DNA of 6,237 nucleotides, from positions 1 to 6,237 of the forward strand of contig JAATVK010000069.1 of the NCBI GenBank assembly GCA_014523485.1, given 5' to 3'. A program made the translations under genes and the position numbers. Source of the DNA: Nitrososphaerales archaeon TH5894 (lineage in GTDB: Archaea > Thermoproteota > Nitrososphaeria > Nitrososphaerales > Nitrososphaeraceae). Positions 1-4,790 of this stretch are shown here, piece by piece; the stretch's first letter is position 1; each line of letters begins with the position of its first letter. The notes beneath the pieces are model-generated. The model did no database searches. It was not told where the DNA came from and saw only the letters and a program-made list of their open reading frames with translations.

Positions 1-1
1 A

Positions 2-70
2 GATGGTGCAGAAGATGCTAGTGTAGAGGATGATGGTGCAGAAGATGCTAGTGTAGAGGATGATGGCGCA
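2..70 (+). repeat. 30-bp in-frame tandem repeat, two full copies plus remnant
   Basis: Bases 2-31 and 32-61 are identical and encode a ten-residue unit beginning Asp-Gly-Ala-Glu-Asp. A third copy starts at 62 (GATGGCGCA, one change from GATGGTGCA) and then diverges. The array may continue left of the window, although the base just before copy 1 differs from the base that ends the unit. The period is a multiple of three, so gain or loss of copies would keep the frame. Confidence 0.9.
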
Positions 71-1177
71 GGCATCTCTAATTTCTTTGGTGGTTCTGAA
101 GATGTAGCTCAAGAGGCTCAAACCACCACAGACCAAACAACTACCAATGCTGAAGATGTAGCTCAAGAGGCTCAAACCACCACAGACCAAACAGCTACAG
201 GTGCTAACATAGGACAGGAAGCACAACAACAAGCAGAGCAACAAGCATTTGGAGCAGATACTGACCAAAAAATTGGTCAAACAGCAACTCAGATTGCTAC
301 ATCAGCAGAGGATCTAGGAAGCGAAGAATCTTCAAATGTTCAACAAGCAATTACACAAATCGCAAAACAAACTGCTTTAGGTGGAGGTGATGTCACCAAA
401 TTTATTGGCGATCTATCAACACAAATAACTAATAATCCAAAAAGTGAGTTGGCAAAATCATTAGGTGATCTGGCAGGTTTATATAGCTCAGGTAATTATG
501 ACGGATTTAATCAAGTTGCTAAACAACTCGGAACACAAATAGCAATTGGTAATGGTAAAATTGAGCAAAACATGTGGCAGAATTTTTATAATTTTTATGG
601 AGATATTATAATAAAGGATAAGGATGAATGGAATACGAAAATAAATTACGATATCTATTATGATAGGCACTATGAGGACTATGACGACTATGACGACGAT
701 GACGACTATTACTATTATGACGACGATGACGACCATGATGTCAAAATAATTAAAAAAATATACAAGAGAGATAATTCGTGTCCAACCCAATCTGATTCAT
801 TACAATTTAAAGGTAAAATAATTCCAAGAGGAGTCATTATTTTAGCAGATTTTTATCCATGTGATTTAAGGGATGGACGTGCTACCCTTAATATTCCAAA
901 TAACCCCAATCTAAAATTCGTAGTCTTAACTATAGACAAGAAAGGAAATAATCATGAAGGAGCAATAATTACTAAAGAAAAAATCCAAAGCCTTAGTAAA
1001 GATAATGGTCTATATGTAGTAAATTTTGATGATCAAATGAGTGGAAAAAACCCAGTAACTGGAAAGAAAATAGTATTAGATGAAATCAATGGACTTGCCT
1101 TGTATAATACTTCTCCAAAATCTATTAACTTTCAATCTGGAAATGGTCTAGCACTATCTGCTGTTCTCAAAAAATAA
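2..1177 (+). CDS. Low-complexity repeat protein with Asp/Tyr block (5' end cut off by window)
   Basis: The frame is open from base 2 to the TAA at 1175-1177, giving 391 visible residues; the true start lies left of the window. A TTG at 449 is in frame but internal, since the Gln/Thr/Ala-rich coding sequence continues unbroken upstream. Visible order: two copies of a 10-residue acidic unit (residues 1-20), two copies of an 18-residue Gln/Thr unit (33-68), a Gln/Ala-rich probably helical region to about 190, an Asp/Tyr-rich block at about 216-246 (16 Asp, 1 Glu, 10 Tyr in 31 residues), then a C-terminal domain of about 120 residues with alternating hydrophobic segments and two cysteines (260, 287) that could pair. 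I do not recognise a family. Composition suggests an exported or surface protein, and the acidic block could bind Ca2+ or other cations; both are inference. A signal peptide cannot be checked because the N-terminus is missing. Coding status is secure; function is unknown. Confidence 0.85.
   Translation, partial: DGAEDASVEDDGAEDASVEDDGAGISNFFGGSEDVAQEAQTTTDQTTTNAEDVAQEAQTTTDQTATGANIGQEAQQQAEQQAFGADTDQKIGQTATQIATSAEDLGSEESSNVQQAITQIAKQTALGGGDVTKFIGDLSTQITNNPKSELAKSLGDLAGLYSSGNYDGFNQVAKQLGTQIAIGNGKIEQNMWQNFYNFYGDIIIKDKDEWNTKINYDIYYDRHYEDYDDYDDDDDYYYYDDDDDHDVKIIKKIYKRDNSCPTQSDSLQFKGKIIPRGVIILADFYPCDLRDGRATLNIPNNPNLKFVVLTIDKKGNNHEGAIITKEKIQSLSKDNGLYVVNFDDQMSGKNPVTGKKIVLDEINGLALYNTSPKSINFQSGNGLALSAVLKK
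98..205 (+). repeat. 54-bp in-frame tandem repeat, two copies
   Basis: Bases 98-151 and 152-205 each encode 18 residues beginning Glu-Asp-Val-Ala-Gln-Glu-Ala-Gln and followed by a Thr-rich tail. The first 42 bases are identical in the two copies, and the few differences lie at the 3' end of the unit. Near identity at the DNA level, including synonymous positions, points to recent duplication rather than selection on the protein alone. Confidence 0.9.
647..739 (+). repeat. Asp/Tyr-coding low-complexity tract
   Basis: Imperfect repetition of TATGACGAC and GACGATGACGAC encodes two runs of five Asp separated by four Tyr, with further Asp-Tyr pairs before them. The tract is more GC-rich than its surroundings because the Asp codons are mostly GAC. 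The opposite strand of this tract yields a Val/Ile-rich open frame that is an artefact of the repeat. Confidence 0.8.
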
Positions 1178-1195
1178 ATTTTTTTATATTTTTAA
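1178..1195 (+). terminator. Poly-T terminator after the repeat protein
   Basis: A run of seven T followed by a second run of five T begins a few bases after the TAA at 1177. T-rich tracts on the sense strand without a stable hairpin are the usual archaeal intrinsic termination signal. The position fits the end of the upstream gene; I see no stem-loop. Confidence 0.5.
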
Positions 1196-1280
1196 ATAAT
1201 CAGTATATAGCCAAATTATTAATTTTCTACATGCTTAATCCAATTAATCAAATGGGCTCAATAACTAACATCCAAGTTTA

Positions 1281-1306
1281 GAGGGCTTCGAGCATGACAT
1301 GTAATT
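1281..1306 (+). repeat. 26-bp dispersed repeat element, copy 1
   Basis: Matches 4364-4389 in the same orientation at 25 of 26 positions; the single difference is C at 1286 against T at 4369. It contains CATGACATG, an interrupted dyad of two CATG half-sites around an A. Similarity weakens just downstream, with a shared GGAT a base or two further on and a shared AGTCAT some 20 bases further on. The plus strand resembles a purine-rich ribosome-binding sequence followed by ATG, but the frame stops after four codons here. Function unknown. Confidence 0.7.
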
Positions 1307-1524
1307 AGGATTCTAAAAATAAAAGTCATAAAATATTGTTTCAGATCAAGATAAATTCGTGTTATATAAAAATTATTTTTAGCGGTTCTTAAACTACTCG
1401 TTAAATTTCTAGAGGTGAAAAAACCGTCAGATATTTCCCTAACATAATTCTGTAATCTTTCTTATCAAAATTTTTATTTATTCAGGTTCTACTATTAATT
1501 GCTACTCCTAGATTGTTACGCTCC

Positions 1525-1556
1525 AGTGGGTGTTATTGTAGCCTCTGACACCCATT
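1525..1556. other. Hairpin-forming inverted repeat
   Basis: TGGGTGT at 1527-1533 pairs exactly with ACACCCA at 1548-1554. The stem extends to about 11 pairs (1525-1535 with 1546-1556), including two G-T wobbles, around a 10-base loop. It is the most GC-rich short structure in this AT-rich intergenic region. It is not followed by a poly-T run, so it does not look like a terminator. It could belong to a small RNA or be the relic of a mobile element end. Confidence 0.4.
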
Positions 1557-1641
1557 ATTCAAAACAGTTATATTTGTAATTAAAGCTGGTATTTTAGCTT
1601 TGTCTTTTAACAAAAATAAACGGGTAGTTTAACTATCGTAA

Positions 1642-2106
1642 CAATGTGACTATAAAGCTGTTTGGATACATCATTTTCTAACTCAAAACGGTGATTTATT
1701 ATTATCAAATTCGATACTAAAGATTTTAAATGGTTTTATAGGTCCAATTGCAGGAGTAACACTAGCCCGTTTTTTAGTAGGAAACAAAATGGAGGATAAC
1801 AAAGTAAAAACGAAAACCATAAAAATAATATCAAAAATGTTTTTACTAAATGGTCTGAATTACAAATAATTGAATCAAGAAATAAAAATCCATTTTACAA
1901 ATATTTATACATTGATGTATTGGAGGGTATAAAATTCCAATGATAAGTTTGATAATGCTTATTCTCATATAAGTACAACTAGAAATAATTATTATCAAAA
2001 TTGTTGCAAAAATTATCGAAAAATAAGAGCTTCAAAAGATGTAATTAACCTTACTAATAAACGGGCTAGGAAGACTTTGATTTCTCATTATAACAGGGTT
2101 CGGTAA
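1642..2106 (+). pseudogene. Possible frameshifted remnant of a small membrane-anchored protein
   Basis: Three overlapping open stretches read as one protein if two frameshifts are allowed: 1642-1869 in one frame, about 1842-1940 in the next, and about 1942-2106 back in the first. The first has a hydrophobic segment around GPIAGVTLARFLVG followed by Lys-rich residues, as in small proteins with one N-terminal membrane helix. The second encodes a mixed, protein-like stretch, and the third is basic (several Arg/Lys) and ends in TAA at 2104-2106. No ATG, GTG or TTG precedes the hydrophobic segment in frame, so the start is also lost. I cannot name a family. The reading as a pseudogene rests on protein-like composition and the compensating frame changes; chance open frames in AT-rich DNA are a real alternative. 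Confidence 0.3.
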
Positions 2107-2177
2107 CATAATATAATAAGTTTTTGTTATCAACTACAACTTAATAGTTAATAATTATTACCTTTAAAGAAACTAAC

Positions 2178-3086
2178 TTAATGTCCTTGGATATGTAATC
2201 CTTCTTCATTATCATATACCACATCCTTCATCTGAAAAATTTTATATCCATTTTCAAATAAATATTCTATTTCTTTTTCAAATAAATTTGGATTTATACT
2301 ATAATCATCTACACTATAATCTACACTGTGATAAATGAGTATGGGAATTGCTCCAATTGTAGTTTCAGTATTGTATTTGGTTTGACTTTCTACTATTTCT
2401 ATAAATTGCTCAAACATTTCTTCATCAGAATGTCCACCAGATTTTTTATATGCTTCATGACTTAGCCCAGTTATTGTATATCTTTTGAAATCTGATTGTA
2501 ATTCATTTTCGTTATTTTCAGTTAAATACTTATGAAATTGATTTTCATATTTATTATCATTATCTTCTACAGAATTTTCTACAGTCTCACTTCGACATTG
2601 AAATAACATAAGTGGTTCAGAAGCAGTTCGAGCAATATAGTAATTGTCAGCAATAATTTTTAGTATACTTTCATTATTATCGCCATCATTGTATGGAAAT
2701 GAGAAACTGGTTACATTAAATCCATTCTCTTGTAAGCATCTTTTGGATTCAATAATTTCATATTTTATATTTTCTTCTGATAATTTGCTAAGTCTTTTAT
2801 GATTCATTGAATGAGAACCAATTTCATGTCCTTCCTCTTCAAGTGTCTGGATATTATTCCAATTCATTCTATTTTCTTTATCTACAGAATTACAAATTAT
2901 GTAGAATGTTGCCTTAAAGTTGTAATTATCTAAAATTGGTTTTGCATAAGTAAACTGGCTTAACATTCCATCATCAAATGTTATAATTGCTGCTTTTATT
3001 GGTTCAGCCAAGGAATAAGAAATCAAAATAGGAGACGAAAATAATAGTATTATCATTTCAAATGAGTATATTATTAAATAATACAT
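2178..3086 (-). CDS. Secreted polysaccharide deacetylase (NodB homology, CE4-like)
   Basis: Predicted to remove N- or O-acetyl groups from an extracellular or envelope polysaccharide using a bound divalent metal. From the ATG at 3086 it has 302 residues. Residues 1-27 form a hydrophobic signal peptide ending near Leu-Ala. Motif 1 is TFDDG (36-40: catalytic Asp38, metal Asp39). Motif 2 is GSHSMNH (metal ligands His92 and His96). Motif 3 is SFPYND (129-134), without the Arg seen in classical RxPY versions. Motif 5 is probably ILIYHSVD (His253). I see no clear DxxDW motif 4. An Asn/Glu-rich stretch at about 163-201 looks like a variable loop. The in-frame TTG at 3101 gives five more residues and the ATG at 3056 a shorter signal peptide; 3086 is preferred because a TATA-like box lies about 27 bases before it. 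It lies 104 bases downstream of another secreted-protein gene on the same strand. Family certain; substrate unknown. Confidence 0.9.
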   Translation of the reverse strand: MYYLIIYSFEMIILLFSSPILISYSLAEPIKAAIITFDDGMLSQFTYAKPILDNYNFKATFYIICNSVDKENRMNWNNIQTLEEEGHEIGSHSMNHKRLSKLSEENIKYEIIESKRCLQENGFNVTSFSFPYNDGDNNESILKIIADNYYIARTASEPLMLFQCRSETVENSVEDNDNKYENQFHKYLTENNENELQSDFKRYTITGLSHEAYKKSGGHSDEEMFEQFIEIVESQTKYNTETTIGAIPILIYHSVDYSVDDYSINPNLFEKEIEYLFENGYKIFQMKDVVYDNEEGLHIQGH

Positions 3087-3109
3087 TGTGAAAATTTCCA
3101 AAGTGCAAG

Positions 3110-3120
3110 ATATTTAGATA
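3110..3120 (-). promoter_or_regulatory. TATA-like box for the deacetylase gene
   Basis: Read on the minus strand the site is TATCTAAATAT, centred about 29 bases before the ATG at 3086. Archaeal transcription starts roughly 22-27 bases downstream of this element, which puts the start at or just before the ATG and implies a leaderless or nearly leaderless message. No purine-rich ribosome-binding sequence precedes the ATG. AT-rich DNA makes chance matches common. Confidence 0.4.
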
Positions 3121-3190
3121 TTACTTTAAATTGGTTATGTAAATTCACAATATGATTTAATGTTATGCCATTATTTACTTTATATAAAAT

Positions 3191-4207
3191 TCATTTCGTA
3201 TTTATATTATTTTCATTATTTACTATATCTTTAAGAGGATCAATCTCACGCACGCTCATGAATTTAAAGTCTACATCTATAGCATCATCCCATCTAAAAG
3301 TCGCTATCGGACCACCCCAAGTTATGATTTGGTCTTTTTTTCCATTACATTCTTTACCTTCTTTTCCCCAATCTCCATTGTCAACATATTCATAAACTTT
3401 CTTCCAATTACTTTGACCTAAATTGCTACCACCATCATCATCTATCCAATTTTCCATCTTTACAAAGGTTTTACCGCTTTTTTTATCTTCTACGTTATAG
3501 ACAATATACTTGTAACCGATCCATTTTTTTTCAAGATCCTTTTCTGATCCATCTTTTTTGTCTATAGAATCATAACTAACATGCCATTGCTCTTTGGCAA
3601 ATCGAGTTTTACCATCAAAAAATAAATTCCCTTTGTAGCCTACTCCTTCACATTCAATATTATCATGTAGTCCTCCTCTATTATACCATTGAAACTCTCC
3701 GTTTTCTTTATCAATATCGAATTTATTTAGTTTTATATATCCTGTCATTTCTATATTTTTCCAATCTCGTTGTGATTGCATGTATCCTTTTTCTGCTAAC
3801 TTGCTATGATCAAATGTTTCTATTTTGTTTTGATCATAACCATCATCTGTTAATATATTCATTCTTATACGAGTATAATCTGTAAGAGGAACCATTTTCC
3901 AAGAATTGTCTTTATTTCGTATAATCTTGAATAGTAGTGGATCTTGAGAATTTCTGTCTTCCATAGCAAGTAAATTATAAGGATCAAATCTATTATCTGA
4001 TAAAGGGTTAATCATATCAATATACCATTCTTCTCCACCCTTTTTAGTGGGGTATATCTTTTCAACTCCAAAAATATCTTTAGAGGCTATAGCATTGTTT
4101 AATAAAGGTATAGTCAAAATCATTAAAATCAATAATAAGGAACAGACAAAACTTGATAAAGATATACTTGTTAATATTTGAAATTGTAATCCATTAATAT
4201 TATACAC
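3191..4207 (-). CDS. Secreted beta-rich protein, probable concanavalin A-like lectin/lyase fold
   Basis: 338 residues from a GTG start at 4207. Residues 1-41 are a signal peptide with a strongly hydrophobic core (about 20-36) and a likely cut after Ala-Ile-Ala. The mature part is rich in Trp, Tyr, Gly and Asp with strand-like segments: WYIDM (61-65), DWKNIEMTGYIK (148-159), WYNRGG (174-179), KEQWHVSYD (205-213), KWIGYKYIVYN (228-238), NWKKVYEYVDNG (267-278), ITWGGPIATFRWD (295-307) and FMSVREI (316-322). Cys186 and Cys287 could form a disulfide. These motifs resemble a family of secreted proteins I recall from soil ammonia-oxidising archaea, usually annotated as hypothetical; a jelly-roll fold like polysaccharide lyase 7 or glucanase/lectin domains is my inference. 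Position before a polysaccharide deacetylase on the same strand supports a role in binding or processing polysaccharide. GTG is chosen because the next in-frame Met (29) would destroy the signal peptide. Confidence 0.8.
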   Translation of the reverse strand: MYNINGLQFQILTSISLSSFVCSLLLILMILTIPLLNNAIASKDIFGVEKIYPTKKGGEEWYIDMINPLSDNRFDPYNLLAMEDRNSQDPLLFKIIRNKDNSWKMVPLTDYTRIRMNILTDDGYDQNKIETFDHSKLAEKGYMQSQRDWKNIEMTGYIKLNKFDIDKENGEFQWYNRGGLHDNIECEGVGYKGNLFFDGKTRFAKEQWHVSYDSIDKKDGSEKDLEKKWIGYKYIVYNVEDKKSGKTFVKMENWIDDDGGSNLGQSNWKKVYEYVDNGDWGKEGKECNGKKDQIITWGGPIATFRWDDAIDVDFKFMSVREIDPLKDIVNNENNINTK

Positions 4208-4230
4208 AATAATTATTAATAAATAATGGA

Positions 4231-4240
4231 TTAAATATAA
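4231..4240 (-). promoter_or_regulatory. TATA box for the lectin/lyase-like gene
   Basis: On the minus strand this reads TTATATTTAA, centred about 28 bases before the GTG at 4207. This is the spacing expected for a leaderless archaeal transcript starting at or very near the start codon, and there is no Shine-Dalgarno sequence. It supports the GTG start. Confidence 0.45.
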
Positions 4241-4291
4241 TTTTTTTTATTAAAATTAAATTTTTTTCAAAAGTATAAAGATATAATATAC

Positions 4292-4301
4292 TTTATATAA
4301 G
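4292..4301 (+). promoter_or_regulatory. Possible plus-strand TATA box upstream of repeat copy 2
   Basis: TTTATATAAG is close to the archaeal box A consensus. A transcript from it would begin near 4322-4327, run through the 26-bp element and have no gene until 4791. It might drive a small RNA or give the 4791 gene a very long leader. In DNA this AT-rich the match could be chance. Confidence 0.25.
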
Positions 4302-4363
4302 AACTTAAATTTTCATTTTAGCAAGTCATTTTCTATTATATAATATTCTTAAATACCAAAACG

Positions 4364-4389
4364 GAGGGTTTCGAGCATGACATGTAATT
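4364..4389 (+). repeat. 26-bp dispersed repeat element, copy 2
   Basis: Same orientation as copy 1 (1281-1306), 25 of 26 bases identical. The plus strand starts with a purine-rich run (GGAGGG at 4363-4368) followed by an ATG at 4378 whose frame stops after eight codons. On the minus strand both copies encode the same short peptide, NYMSCSKPS, and the one base difference is synonymous (AAG or AAA for Lys), but neither frame is long. The two copies enclose the deacetylase and lectin/lyase-like genes. Confidence 0.7.
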
Positions 4390-4560
4390 GGATCTTATTT
4401 TAATAGTCATCCAACGATTTAAAAGATTAACTATACATTCAAAAAGTTAAGTAAATCTTTTGAGATATTTCAGATAACTTTTCATGTAATTTCATTTGCT
4501 TAAAATTATTAACTTGATTAAGCGAAACAAGAAAGTATCAAAATTTAGGGTTGTATTATT

Positions 4561-4572
4561 TCATATATATGA
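4561..4572. repeat. 12-bp perfect palindrome
   Basis: TCATATATATGA is its own reverse complement and overlaps a second palindrome, TGATCA, at 4570-4575. It could be an operator half-site pair, but it consists mostly of an AT alternation, so low complexity is an adequate explanation. Confidence 0.25.
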
Positions 4573-4583
4573 TCAATATGTTT

Positions 4584-4600
4584 GAAGGATTTCATCCTTT
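4584..4600. other. Tight hairpin, 6-bp stem with 3-base loop
   Basis: AAGGAT at 4585-4590 pairs with ATCCTT at 4594-4599 around a TTC loop, plus one G-T wobble outside. It lies about 190 bases before the GTG at 4791. It may be part of an untranslated leader or a regulator site; no poly-T follows directly, so a terminator is unlikely. Confidence 0.3.
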
Positions 4601-4790
4601 CACTTTTCGGAATATATAATTTATTAGTATGAAATTTGTACAAATATATTAAAATATCTTCCTAGTTTAAGTCTAATTTTCATATAAATAAATAAAAATG
4701 AGGACTAGTAGTATTGTGTAAATAAAATTGCTATTAATTCTATAGATGTACCATAATCCTGAAATAGATGTTAGTACGTAATAAGAAGAT

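Larger units (their letters stand above)
1178..2177. other. 1-kb region between convergent genes with no intact gene
   Basis: No complete open frame with a plausible start is visible on either strand. The region holds the poly-T terminator, copy 1 of the 26-bp element (1281-1306), a hairpin at 1525-1556, a second small inverted repeat (AAAGCT at 1582-1587 with AGCTTT at 1596-1601), a probable decayed coding sequence (1642-2106) and a 12-bp AT-only palindrome at 2149-2160. The genes on either side converge on this region, so it should not need promoters for them. Its size and content suggest accumulated gene debris. Confidence 0.6.
4208..4790. other. Divergent intergenic region, 583 bases, no gene
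   Basis: This separates the minus-strand lectin/lyase-like gene from the plus-strand helical secreted protein and should carry promoters for both. It contains the minus-strand TATA box, long T tracts at 4241-4267, a consensus-like plus-strand TATA box (4292-4301), copy 2 of the 26-bp element (4364-4389), a partial third match CATGTAATT at 4483-4491, a 12-bp palindrome (4561-4572) and a tight hairpin (4584-4600). I found no convincing coding sequence. The length is large for an archaeal divergent promoter region. Confidence 0.6.

Noticed and set aside
98..205. CRISPR-like repeat array
   Set aside because: The units are directly adjacent with no unique spacers and are coding in frame, so this is a protein repeat.
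449..451. TTG at 449 as the start of the first gene
   Set aside because: The same frame is open from base 2 with clear repeat-protein coding sequence, so this codon is internal.
488..790. Minus-strand open frame with long Val/Ile runs
   Set aside because: It is the reverse reading of the Asp/Tyr codon repeats in the plus-strand gene. The Val/Ile pattern follows from GAC/GAT/TAT codons and has no independent support.
1510..1620. Minus-strand peptide-like stretch (KAKIPALITNITVLNNG, then in a shifted frame VSEATITPTGA and a stop)
   Set aside because: It would need a frameshift within a few dozen codons, is very short, and overlaps the hairpin. It may be another gene relic but cannot be supported.
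2149..2160. 12-bp palindrome TAATAATTATTA as operator or terminator of the deacetylase gene
   Set aside because: It is purely A/T, low-complexity sequence in AT-rich DNA, with no poly-T on the minus strand after it.
3165..3395. Plus-strand 76-residue frame
   Set aside because: It is a shadow of the C-terminal coding region of the minus-strand lectin/lyase-like gene.
4364..4389. tRNA-derived attachment site
   Set aside because: The GGGTTTCGAG part superficially resembles a T-arm, but there is no tRNA cloverleaf next to either copy and no integrase in the window.
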